From Bradyrhizobium sp. SZCCHNS1050 (GTDB taxonomy: Bacteria > Pseudomonadota > Alphaproteobacteria > Rhizobiales > Xanthobacteraceae): a DNA stretch of 64,000 bases. Where the stretch lies: positions 1,364,001 to 1,428,000 of the forward strand of contig NZ_JAUETR010000002.1 of the NCBI RefSeq assembly GCF_032484785.1, in the 5' to 3' direction. Both the position numbers and the translations under genes were made by a program. The number at the start of each line of letters is the position of its first letter. Within the stretch, counting starts at the first letter, position 1. Positions 18,623 through 25,942 of the stretch are shown here, piece by piece. The notes under the pieces were generated by a model. It did no database searches. It was not told the DNA's origin and worked only from the letters and a program-made list of their open reading frames with translations.

Positions 18623-19219
18623 TCAATTCGCCCTCGTCCTGACCGCGGGTCTGGCGATGCCGGTCGCCGACGGCGGCCTGGGCGCAGTCCACTCTGGATC
18701 CGGCAACGGCCCGCCGCCCTCGCCGGTCGCTCCGATGAGTTGGCCGGGCACCTGATCCGTGACCAGCACCCAGCCTTGCGTCGCGCAGAACAGCCCGAGC
18801 AGACAGCCCTTGACCGCCAGCATCTTCGGGCCCTCGCGCCAGATCGAGACGGCATAGGTCTTGCCGTCCTCGGCGTTGTAGACCTCGCCGCTGTGGCGGC
18901 CGTCGGCGTTCAGCTTCAGGCCGAGCAGCATCTGGTGGCCCAGCAGCAGACGGCCGCGCCTGGCCGGATCGGGATTCAGCCGGTCGCGGAACGGCTGCCC
19001 CTTGGCATCCGCCGTCTCCTTCATCCACACGATGTAGCCGCAGACGCGGTCGGCCATCGCGCCACAGCGCTCGACGCGGACGCGGGCGCGGCCGTCCTCG
19101 GTCAACCATGTGCCGAACGGATCGCCGACGGGAGCGGCGTGACCGCGGCCCTCCGCCATCGACAGCAGCAGGCCGACGACGATGCGTAAGCCGACGCGCA
19201 GAACGAATCTCAATGTCAT
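18623..19219 (-). CDS. DUF2147-type secreted protein
   Basis: 198 residues from the ATG at 19219. This is the first start that gives a signal peptide (about 1-28), and GAGG lies 9 bases upstream. The mature part has the DUF2147 pattern: a G-x-W-L-T-x-D-G-R-A-x-V-x-V entry strand, a Cys pair (RCGAMADRVCGYIVWM), GxxLLLGLK and a G-E-V-Y-N-A-E-D-G-K-T-Y-x-x-x-I central strand. It ends with L-x-V-K-G-C-L-L-G-L-F-C-x-x-Q-x-W. These small beta-barrel proteins are exported and of unknown function. A Pro-rich tail of about 35 residues follows the domain. Confidence 0.8.
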   Translation of the reverse strand: MTLRFVLRVGLRIVVGLLLSMAEGRGHAAPVGDPFGTWLTEDGRARVRVERCGAMADRVCGYIVWMKETADAKGQPFRDRLNPDPARRGRLLLGHQMLLGLKLNADGRHSGEVYNAEDGKTYAVSIWREGPKMLAVKGCLLGLFCATQGWVLVTDQVPGQLIGATGEGGGPLPDPEWTAPRPPSATGIARPAVRTRAN

Positions 19220-19391
19220 GTCCAGGGACCTCACTGTCTCCATGGCCTCGAGCCACGCGCTCGTACGGCCGGGTCGACGTCGCCGCTGACTGCCCGAGAT
19301 CTGGCCGTGCCCTCGATGCCAAAGCGCGCACACGAAGGCGCCCCGATGCGGGGCCATCTGCCCGCGCGACGCGATCGTTCGCACGGCCCGC

Positions 19392-20056
19392 TCACTGGAG
19401 CTGCGCGACCAGGGCCTCGGCGCCCTTGTCGATTCCGGCCTCGGCGGCCGCGAGCGCACCAACGCTGGCCTTGATGTCGTAGGGCGAGGGATATTGCTTG
19501 CTGACGAAGGCGCTCAGCAGTCGCCCGCTCGCGGCATCGAAGATCTCGGCCGCGTAGAATACCGAGCCGGTCAGCAGTCCCTCACCGTCGCGTGCACTCT
19601 GCACGCCGTTGTAGAGGGCTCCCGCGAGATCGAAGCGCGAGGCGGTGCCGAGCACCGGCGTGTTGGCGACGGCGCCGGTCAGGGTGAGCCGCACGCGCAG
19701 CGTATTCGGCCCGCGCTGATGGACGATCTGGAAGCGCGCCGAGAGACTTTCCAGGAAACGCCGCTGCATGTAGGCGGGCGAGCGCAGCCTTGTCCCGGTC
19801 GGACATGTCGCCGAACTGATGATCCGCGCCGCGATAGATCAATCACGACCGGATCGAGCGTCACCTTGTCGTAGCTGCGCCAGTCGGTGGCAGTCCCGTA
19901 GCGGTAAGGCACCCGGCCCGATGGATCGGATGTGTTGGGCGCCAGATAGCGCGCCGACGCCACCCCGGAATAGGCCACCGGCGTCACCGTGTTGCATCCG
20001 GCACAGAGGCTCGCGGCGATCGCCGCGAAGCCAGACATCGGAAATCGACTCCTCAT
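19392..20056 (-). pseudogene. DUF3313-type lipoprotein gene broken by two frameshifts
   Basis: The start at 20056 has GGAGG 6 bases upstream and opens an export signal ending in LCAGC (possible lipobox). The frame encodes YSGVAS, then APNTSDPSGRVPYRYG and SYDKVTLDPVVI, as in DUF3313 lipoproteins. It then shifts at 19838-19845, where TGAT is tandemly duplicated on the coding strand; removing one copy restores VIYRGADHQFGDMSDRD. A second shift (one extra base) near 19771-19775 must be corrected to continue into YMQRRFLESLSARF and the rest of the domain to the stop at 19392. The three segments together give about 220 residues of a single family, so the gene is interrupted, or else the sequence carries two local errors. 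A TetR regulator lies just upstream on the same strand. Confidence 0.75.
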
Positions 20057-20112
20057 CCCCCTCCTCCACGATTGCGGCGCCGTTGCCAGCGCGTCCACAT
20101 GGCCACCTAAAT

Positions 20113-20130
20113 AAACCGACCAGACGGTTT
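20113..20130. promoter_or_regulatory. Candidate TetR operator
   Basis: AAACCGACC-AGACGGTTT is an 18-bp palindrome with 7 of 9 arms matching. It lies 57 bases upstream of the DUF3313 gene start and downstream of the TetR-family gene. Size and symmetry fit a TetR dimer site; binding is inferred. Confidence 0.45.
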
Positions 20131-20288
20131 GTAAATAGAGATCGAATGAAAAGAATTGTTCCATACGTCGAGGCGGTCGGCAGGGGACCTCCAGGAGGCA
20201 TCGGCGGACGGAAGTCGGACGGCAAGCCAGCCCGACTTCGCTCAGATCGAACCGTCCAATGATGGAGATGGCGCCGAGCTCGAGCGTG

Positions 20289-20876
20289 TCATCGCTCCCC
20301 GGTCGTCCCGGCCTGCCGGAATGCAGTCCATTGTTGGTCGTCGAGCAGGCGGGCAAACAGACGGTCCAGGTCCGGCTGCTCCAGCGGCGAGACGCGCAGC
20401 ATCGTCATCAAGGCAAGCCCACGTGCCGCCGCCCATCGCAGGACCGCGAGATCAGCGTCATCGGCCTCGCCGCGGATCTCGGCTACTCTCTCGGCATCCT
20501 TGGCACGGGCATCGGCCAGCAATCCCGGCTCCTGGGCGAGCGCCCCGAGCATGGCCTGAGCCACCGAATATTGCTGGGCGATCAGCTCCCGCGAGATCGC
20601 AATCTGCGTCGCGAGTTCGGGCTGATCAGCCGCTTTGCCGGCTCCAGCCCTGTACCTGCTGGCGAATTCGTCGAAATGCAGGAATTGCTGTTCCAGCAGA
20701 GCCTTGAGCACCGCTTCCTTGTTGGGAAACTGGTGCATCAGGCCGCCCTTGCTCAGCCCGCTCTCGCGGGCGATGGCGTCGAGCGTCAGCCGCCCCGGAC
20801 CATCGCGGGCGATGATGGCGAGGGCGGCGGTGAGCGCGGCCTTGCGCGACCGCTCGGAGCGTGAAGGGTTGTCCAT
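20289..20876 (-). CDS. TetR/AcrR-family transcriptional regulator
   Basis: 195 residues from the ATG at 20876; a GTG at 20906 is a possible earlier start. The N-terminal helix-turn-helix is clear: ALAIIARDGPGRLTLDAIARESGLSKGGLMHQFPNKEAVLKAL (residues 19-60 in outline), with the diagnostic SKGGLxxxFxNK. The helical C-terminal half binds an unknown ligand and mediates dimerisation. It probably represses the downstream DUF3313 gene and perhaps itself through the palindrome at 20113-20130. Confidence 0.88.
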   Translation of the reverse strand: MDNPSRSERSRKAALTAALAIIARDGPGRLTLDAIARESGLSKGGLMHQFPNKEAVLKALLEQQFLHFDEFASRYRAGAGKAADQPELATQIAISRELIAQQYSVAQAMLGALAQEPGLLADARAKDAERVAEIRGEADDADLAVLRWAAARGLALMTMLRVSPLEQPDLDRLFARLLDDQQWTAFRQAGTTGER

Positions 20877-21195
20877 CGAAGTCTGCGAAGTGCCCGGACG
20901 GTGCACGAAGGTTGCGAGCAGATGATGCCCCTAAGACCGGGGCGGCTCGGCCATAGGGGCGAGCCGCGCTCCTCTGTCAAGAAGAGCTCCGGAAAAACGC
21001 CGCTTAGGAACCATCTGTGCGGGATTGGATTTCCGGTATCGCCTTTCGCGGGTGGGGGACGAAACGAGTTCAGACTGTGGCAACATTGTTGTCACATCTC
21101 ACCTAGAACTCCTGCTTATCCCCAGAAGTCACTGGTCTTCAACTTGATTTCGTCAGCCGCTTTTGTTGCAATTGAGGCATCGGGGGACAAGCGTC

Positions 21196-21708
21196 ATGAC
21201 GTGGAAGGAAGAGCGTGATGCGCTGATCGCGCAGACCATGGCCTTCGTGCAGTCTGTGACCGGCAAGCCGGCCGACTTCGCCCAGTTCGAGCTGCCTACC
21301 GTTCCGGCCGGCACCCCCATCACACCGCAGCAGGCCGTGGCCGGTCGCCCGACGCACGCCGCTGTCGAGCACGTGATCGGCAACACCATTGAAACCGAGG
21401 CACGTCGCGGCGGCAACGTGCAAGTCGCAATCCCCAATGCCGTGGGGGAGCCTGCAAGGCCGAGAGCGCCCGACGCCATTGCGTCCGAGGCTTCGTTCGC
21501 CGCCCCGAGCCCGGTCCCTGCGGAGCGTTTCACCAGCATCGCCTCGCAGCTCGATCTCCAGCGCGACATGCAGGCGGAGATTCGCGCCCGCGTCGCGCGC
21601 TTCCGGGCCCATCAGGAGCGCTTCAATCGGGAGCGTCAGGAATATTTCAGCGCGACACTCGCGCGCCTGAAAGCATCGGCCGGACGGAGCGCCCTCCCTG
21701 AGGACTAA
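21196..21708 (+). CDS. Hypothetical cytoplasmic protein with charged C-terminal helix
   Basis: 170 residues from the ATG at 21196, which has GGGGGA about 7 bases upstream. There is no signal peptide. The N-terminus (MTWKEERDALIAQTMAFVQSVTGK) and C-terminus (about 115-165, rich in Arg/Glu/Gln) are predicted long helices, with a Pro/Ala-rich linker between them. The C-terminal helix could form a coiled coil. I do not recognise the family; it looks like a conserved rhizobial protein of unknown function. It is monocistronic in its context. Confidence 0.65.
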   Translation: MTWKEERDALIAQTMAFVQSVTGKPADFAQFELPTVPAGTPITPQQAVAGRPTHAAVEHVIGNTIETEARRGGNVQVAIPNAVGEPARPRAPDAIASEASFAAPSPVPAERFTSIASQLDLQRDMQAEIRARVARFRAHQERFNRERQEYFSATLARLKASAGRSALPED

Positions 21709-21772
21709 AGGCGACCGCGCCGAGGATCTATGGCCGAGGGTACACAAACATATCCGCAATCGCCGCGCCGGC

Positions 21773-21880
21773 TCACAGCCAGGCGCACAGCAGCGCCACA
21801 TTGGCGACGAAGGCGAGCAGCAACCCAAAGGCGAGCGTCAGCTGGATCCGCCCGCAGAAGATGTGGAGATCGGTTCCCAT
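21773..21880 (-). CDS. Possible 35-residue single-pass membrane protein
   Basis: A small frame from the ATG at 21880 to a TGA at 21773-21775 encodes a polar N-terminus (MGTDLHIFCGRI). One hydrophobic segment of about 20 residues follows (LTLAFGLLLAFVANVALLCAWL). The composition is what one expects of a small inner membrane protein rather than chance. No strong SD is seen, and the function is unknown. It lies between two plus-strand genes. Confidence 0.35.
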   Translation of the reverse strand: MGTDLHIFCGRIQLTLAFGLLLAFVANVALLCAWL

Positions 21881-22060
21881 GGGCTTAACCATCTGGCGAT
21901 TCTAGCCCCGGAGTCCCACGGATTCTTTTTTCAAAAATTTAGGACTCGTTTACGACTCGGCCGCCCGAAAAGGCCCCTTTCCTGCCCCAGGCGCGCCAGT
22001 GTCTCGCTGCACGTGCCGTTCATTCTCGGTTCATCCTTCGCTTCTCTGGAGCTGTTTGGA

Positions 22061-22306
22061 ATGCCCTACGCGCTGTTTTGCAACGACGCCAAGTTGAGCA
22101 AGGCCTATCCGACCGAGGGAGATGTCTGGCGGCTGGCGCGGCAGAGCGGGCTGGTGGTGGACGTGATGATCAATGCGCGATCGACCGCGCATCTGCAGCT
22201 CGACAATGATTACGAGATCCGGCCCTGCGCCGCCGAGCCCGAGGAAGATCCCTGGCAGAACCGTGCCGAAGCCGAGCAGGAGTTCAACATCCCGTTCGCA
22301 TCCTGA
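22061..22306 (+). CDS. Small hypothetical protein
   Basis: 81 residues from the ATG at 22061, with GGAG about 10 bases upstream. The longer upstream frame to 21863 has no coding character. The sequence begins MPYALFCNDAKLSKAYPTEGDVWRLA, has a central hydrophobic strand (GLVVDVM), and ends in an acidic tail rich in Glu/Pro. It resembles a family of short conserved rhizobial proteins without assigned function. There is no signal peptide or membrane segment, so it is probably cytoplasmic. Confidence 0.6.
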   Translation: MPYALFCNDAKLSKAYPTEGDVWRLARQSGLVVDVMINARSTAHLQLDNDYEIRPCAAEPEEDPWQNRAEAEQEFNIPFAS

Positions 22307-22553
22307 GCGGCTGCGGCGGAAGCGCGCCGCGGGTGATACTTCTCGGGTGATACTTATAGTCTCTAGTCTCTGTGCGCTGCTGTCCCCGAGCCTCGGCGTG
22401 CCTAGACGGAAGCCGCCGGCAGAAGACATTCACGTCTTCATGCCAGTCCGGTCCCGCGGACGACTTGCCTTCATCAAGGATTTTTCGACAGACAGACCCG
22501 CGATCAGCGGGCAGCCGGAGCTGCCCGCTCGAAGGTCGCCATGAAGCCCGTTC
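22307..22553. other. Gap with short tandem duplications
   Basis: No gene is seen. The 12-mer CGGGTGATACTT occurs at 22330-22341 and again at 22344-22355 (14-base period). AGTCTCT is repeated back-to-back at about 22358-22371. Confidence 0.4.
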
Positions 22554-22793
22554 TCAGGGCGTCGCCGTCGCCAGCGATGCCGTTTCGGCCGGAAGGGCGA
22601 CACAGGCACGCTTGCGGCTGACACCGCGGATCGCACCGGTCACCTTCAGCACCTTGCCCGACGGGCAGGACGCGGTTTGCACCAGCGCCACCTCGTAGGG
22701 GGCCAGCATCAACGGTTCGGTCTTCAGAACGGTCTGGGCGGAGCACGGCAAAACAGCCGCCGACAACAACAGCACGGACACCAAGATACGCAT
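22554..22793 (-). CDS. Small secreted hypothetical protein with one Cys pair
   Basis: 79 residues. The ATG at 22793 was chosen because it opens a standard signal peptide (MRILVSVLLLSAAVLPCSAQ); an in-frame ATG 13 codons upstream lies in poor context. The mature protein is about 60 residues, with Cys in TASCPSGKVLKVTGAI and in KRACVALP. The spacing suggests a small disulfide-bonded periplasmic protein. I recall similar short conserved proteins in Bradyrhizobium but no function. Confidence 0.7.
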   Translation of the reverse strand: MRILVSVLLLSAAVLPCSAQTVLKTEPLMLAPYEVALVQTASCPSGKVLKVTGAIRGVSRKRACVALPAETASLATATP

Positions 22794-22920
22794 GTGGGAT
22801 GATCCATCAAACCGGCGCACCGATAATATCAACTGATGGCGAAAGTTTCACGAAGGTTTGAAAATTTTTTCGCACTGCGTGAGCGATCCCGAAACCATCG
22901 CCAGCCAACCACCGGACAGC

Positions 22921-22952
22921 AACACGCCCGCACCAGACGGCGCGGGCGTGTT
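22921..22952 (-). terminator. Terminator-like hairpin downstream of the porin gene
   Basis: AACACGCCCGC (22921-22931) and GCGGGCGTGTT (22942-22952) form a perfect 11-bp stem with a 10-base loop. It lies 61 bases past the porin stop on the minus strand. There is no U-tract, so it may be a 3' stabilising stem or a Rho-independent terminator of a weaker kind. Confidence 0.55.
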
Positions 22953-23013
22953 GGAATTGAGGCGTGATCCGCTTCCAGCCGAACGCCGCCGGCCGCGGGC
23001 TCGGCGATCTCGC

Positions 23014-23727
23014 TTAGTACTTGCTGGCGGCTGGTCCGCCCCAGCCGAAGCGGTAATTCACCCCGACCTTGACCGTATGCTCGTCGCTGTTGAAGCGGCT
23101 GCCCACAACCGGAGCCGGCCCACCCGTGAAGGTCGTATTGCCGAAATTGTAGTACTGGTACTCAGCCTTGGCCGACCAGTTCGGCGCGAACATGTATTCG
23201 AGGCCGGCGCCGACGGTGTAGCCGTCCTTGCTATTGCCGGACGTGGTGAAGCCCGTCGGCACGCCGGCGACGCTCACCCCGAGATTGTTGCCGTCCCGCC
23301 AGGCATAACCGCCCTTGGCATAGAGCAACGCCGGTCCCCAGGTGTAGCCGAGACGGCCGGTGACCGAGCCGAGTTGGTTGGCGCCGGTCGAGGTCACGAC
23401 CGCAGCCCCCGGGAAGCCGAAATTGGTCGTATTGCGATCCATCCAGCTGTACTGGGCTTCGATGCCGAGCACCCAGTTCGGGGCGAACTGGTAGTCGAAG
23501 CCGCCCTGCACGCCGCCCAGGAAGCGGCCGTTGTTGCCTTCCAGGCTGTTATTGCCCGCGAAGGCGCCGCCGAGGTGACCACCGAGATAGAAGCCGGTCC
23601 AGTTGTAGATCGCCTGAGGCGGCGTGTAGACCGGCGCCTTGGTGTAGGTGCGCGGAGGCATATCGGCGGCGAAAGCCGGGGCAGCCAATGTGGTCAAAGC
23701 CACTGCACTGAATAAAAACCGCTTCAT
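23014..23727 (-). CDS. Small outer membrane beta-barrel protein (Omp25/Omp31-like)
   Basis: 237 residues. The signal peptide MKRFLFSAVALTTLAAPAFA is followed by ADMPPRTYTKAPVYTPPQ, the hallmark N-terminus of small alphaproteobacterial porin-like proteins. YNWTGFYLGGHLGGAF and alternating aromatic strands then form an eight-stranded barrel. The protein ends HTVKVGVNYRFGWGGPAASKY, with a terminal aromatic for BAM recognition. Its role is structural, at the outer membrane; channel activity is not established for most homologues. It is probably well expressed, with a hairpin downstream at 22921-22952. Such genes occur in many copies in Bradyrhizobium. Confidence 0.93.
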   Translation of the reverse strand: MKRFLFSAVALTTLAAPAFAADMPPRTYTKAPVYTPPQAIYNWTGFYLGGHLGGAFAGNNSLEGNNGRFLGGVQGGFDYQFAPNWVLGIEAQYSWMDRNTTNFGFPGAAVVTSTGANQLGSVTGRLGYTWGPALLYAKGGYAWRDGNNLGVSVAGVPTGFTTSGNSKDGYTVGAGLEYMFAPNWSAKAEYQYYNFGNTTFTGGPAPVVGSRFNSDEHTVKVGVNYRFGWGGPAASKY

Positions 23728-24026
23728 GGGACGTCCCCGTTATTCGTTTGCGACATCTATCGAACATCATGGCCGCATTTGGGTTGCCCGGTGGCGGTGA
23801 CGCAGCTGTGATTGCTGCTGCGGTGTCACCAGAGGGCAACAAAGGCCTTTTGTTCCATAGGCTTCCCGAATATTTCGTGAAGCTGACGCCTCGCCCGATA
23901 TTTGGTCGCCGCGAGGCGACAAAGCGTTCGATCCATCCCTGATTTGTGATCGGGCAAGCGGCTTGGCAAGGCGCTGCGACGACGTGGCAATCCTTCGAAA
24001 ACGCCGGGACCTGAAAACGCCGCGGC
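23728..24026. other. Porin upstream region
   Basis: About 300 bases between the porin start and the stop of the lipoprotein gene upstream on the same strand. I see no gene. It presumably contains the porin promoter, but no clear -35/-10 pair stands out. Confidence 0.35.
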
Positions 24027-24467
24027 CTAGCGCGTGAGGCCGGCCAGCTCCGGGAATGGCGCGTAAGTCGACCCGGCACAGAGCTCGCCGGCATCCTCGA
24101 CCAGACGGTCGAACCGGCCGTCGACGAACACCGCGGCGCGCTCCTGCGCCGGACGGTAGCTGCCGTCGGACTCGCGCGCCGCATAGCGGAGGCAGCTCAC
24201 GTAGCGCAGCCGGCCACCGACCGTCCGTTGCACCGGCTCCGCCATGACGCCGTCGCGCACCCCGACCGGATTGTTCAGGTAGGTCCTGAGATAGGACAGG
24301 ATCTCGCTGCGGTGGTTGGCTGGAAACGGCTGGCTGCCGACACCACGATCGCCGGTGTAGGAGATGCCGCGATTGTCCTCGCTCATGAACGCGGCGGGAC
24401 CTCCGCTGGCGCACCCCGCCAACTGCAGCGCCAGCGCGGTTGCCGGCCACCAGCTCATTCTCCCCAT
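24027..24467 (-). CDS. Putative lipoprotein of unknown function
   Basis: 146 residues. A short export signal ends in the lipobox LAGC (residues 16-19), so the mature protein should be lipidated and face the periplasm. The rest contains a YLRTYLNNPVGVRDGVMAEP segment, VSCLRYAAR, and AAVFVDGRFDRLVEDAGELCAGSTYAPFPEL near the C-terminus, giving a possible disulfide. This block order is typical of a small lipoprotein family conserved in rhizobia. I know no function. M4 is an alternative start. Confidence 0.72.
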   Translation of the reverse strand: MGRMSWWPATALALQLAGCASGGPAAFMSEDNRGISYTGDRGVGSQPFPANHRSEILSYLRTYLNNPVGVRDGVMAEPVQRTVGGRLRYVSCLRYAARESDGSYRPAQERAAVFVDGRFDRLVEDAGELCAGSTYAPFPELAGLTR

Positions 24468-24567
24468 CCCCAGGCGCCCAACTCTTGAAAGCCGATCCCG
24501 CGGCCGTTCTAGCTCAAAGCCAGAGGCCGGGAAATCCGTCCCGGCTCACGCCTTCGTCAAGCCGCTG

Positions 24568-24597
24568 CCGCCGGAGCGCTCTGGCGCGCTCCGGCGG
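24568..24597 (-). terminator. Hairpin downstream of the His-rich protein gene
   Basis: CCGCCGGAGCG (24568-24578) and CGCTCCGGCGG (24587-24597) form a perfect 11-bp stem with an 8-base loop, 38 bases past the stop at 24635. There is no U-tract. Confidence 0.5.
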
Positions 24598-24634
24598 TCA
24601 ACGACCAGATCGGCTCTGCGTGGCCTTGGCCGGA

Positions 24635-24976
24635 TCAGCCGCGGCGGGTCGCCGGCGTCACGCGCTTGAAGCTCACCTTGTTGTGATGGCTGAGATGCGC
24701 CACGTGGCGATGCTTGTGGCGGACAAGCGAGGCATGCGGCTTGGTCTTCGTCTTGCCGACGGTGGGCTTCATCTCGTTCGCCTTGTCGCCGGCCTGCGTC
24801 GCGCCCGGCTTGGTGGCGTTGGTCTTGGCCGCATCGGTCTTGCTCACATCGGTCTTCGCGGTGCCAGTGGTCTGGCTGGACTTCGCGGACGTATCGGTTT
24901 TTGCAGCACCAGCAGCGAATGCGGGCGCAGTCAGGATCGACGCGGCGAGCAGCGCAACAGACATTGACTTCAGCAT
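24635..24976 (-). CDS. Secreted Lys/Thr/Ala-rich protein with His-rich tail
   Basis: 113 residues from the ATG at 24976, with GGAG 6 bases upstream. A signal peptide (MLKSMSVALLAASILTAPAFA) is followed by a low-complexity region of Thr/Lys/Asp/Ala with recurring KTD and KTN units. A basic His-rich end follows (VRHKHRHVAHLSHHNKVSFKR). The composition suggests an unstructured periplasmic protein able to bind metal or anionic polymers. Similar short proteins are common in Bradyrhizobium, but none that I know has an assigned role. Confidence 0.68.
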   Translation of the reverse strand: MLKSMSVALLAASILTAPAFAAGAAKTDTSAKSSQTTGTAKTDVSKTDAAKTNATKPGATQAGDKANEMKPTVGKTKTKPHASLVRHKHRHVAHLSHHNKVSFKRVTPATRRG

Positions 24977-25266
24977 GGTCGTCTCCGTGATGTGAAGATC
25001 TGGAGGCACCATCCAGTCTGGATGGGCTCGTGATCATGGAGACGACGATAGGGAACCGGCACTGAACCCACCCTGAAGTAAAGCGCTGTTTTCGGTTCAT
25101 GGACATGAAGGGATAGTCATCGAGGTGACTGGTCTGTCATCATGTCGTCCGTATAATGCACCGATCGCGGCGCAAAATCCGCGCAAATGGCCGGGAATAT
25201 TTCGCAGCTGCGGGAGTTCTTCCCCGTACGCAGTCACCTGTTGGATCGACAACTCGGGAGATACGA

Positions 25267-25812
25267 ATGAAAAAGTCTGCGCTCAGGATTGCCACGCTGG
25301 CTCTGTTCTCGATGGCCGTGGCCTCCGGGCCGCTGCTTCTGTCGAAGGCCTATGCCGCGGGCAGCGATACCCCGTCGTCGCCGCCGGCGTCGGATTCGGG
25401 CAAGAAGAAGAAGGACAAGAGCTCGAGCATCGAAGATCCGAAGTTCCTGGCGGCCTATCGCACGGCCTATACCTCGATCTATGATCGCGGCGACTACGCC
25501 ACCGCGATCCAGCAGCTCAAGGCGCTGAACCGCGAGGACGTCGCCGACGTTGCCAATCTGATCGGCTACTCCTATCGCAAGCTCGGCAACTACCAGGCCT
25601 CCAAGCAGTACTACGAGCAGGCCCTGGCGGATGATCCGAACCACGTGCGCACCTGGCAGTACTACGGCCTGTGGCAGCTCGAACAGGGCAACCGCGAGCA
25701 GGCCAAGTACCACCTCGACAAGGTCGCGCAGCTCGCCGGCACCAACAGCCCCGAATATCGCTCGCTGGCCGACGCGCTCGAGAAGCAGCCGGGCACCGGC
25801 CTCGTCTACTGA
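25267..25812 (+). CDS. Periplasmic tetratricopeptide repeat protein
   Basis: 181 residues from the ATG at 25267, with GGGAG just upstream. The signal peptide is about 30 residues, ending AYA-AG. A Ser/Pro/Lys linker is followed by three TPR-type helical pairs: YTSIYDRGDYATAIQQLKAL, NLIGYSYRKLGNYQASKQYY, and TWQYYGLWQLEQGNREQAKY. TPR domains mediate protein-protein contacts; the partner is unknown. The gene stands alone and is closed by a strong terminator at 25845-25874. Confidence 0.85.
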   Translation: MKKSALRIATLALFSMAVASGPLLLSKAYAAGSDTPSSPPASDSGKKKKDKSSSIEDPKFLAAYRTAYTSIYDRGDYATAIQQLKALNREDVADVANLIGYSYRKLGNYQASKQYYEQALADDPNHVRTWQYYGLWQLEQGNREQAKYHLDKVAQLAGTNSPEYRSLADALEKQPGTGLVY

Positions 25813-25844
25813 CGACGCGATCGGACCAGCTCCGATCTCGACAG

Positions 25845-25874
25845 TGGCGCAACCCGAAAGGGTTGCGCCATTTT
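25845..25874 (+). terminator. Rho-independent terminator
   Basis: TGGCGCAACCC (25845-25855), loop GAAA, GGGTTGCGCCA (25860-25870), then TTTT. It is a perfect 11-bp stem with a GNRA tetraloop, directly after the TPR gene. Confidence 0.9.
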
Positions 25875-25942
25875 CGTTTGTCCGCTGTCGTTGATCCGTT
25901 ATGGATGAAACCTCGTGCAGACCATTTTCATCAGATTTTTGA

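Noticed and set aside
25096..25109. TTCATG-GA-CATGAA palindrome as operator
   Set aside because: The arms are only 6 bases and it is far from the nearest starts (about 160 and 120 bases). It is too weak to call.
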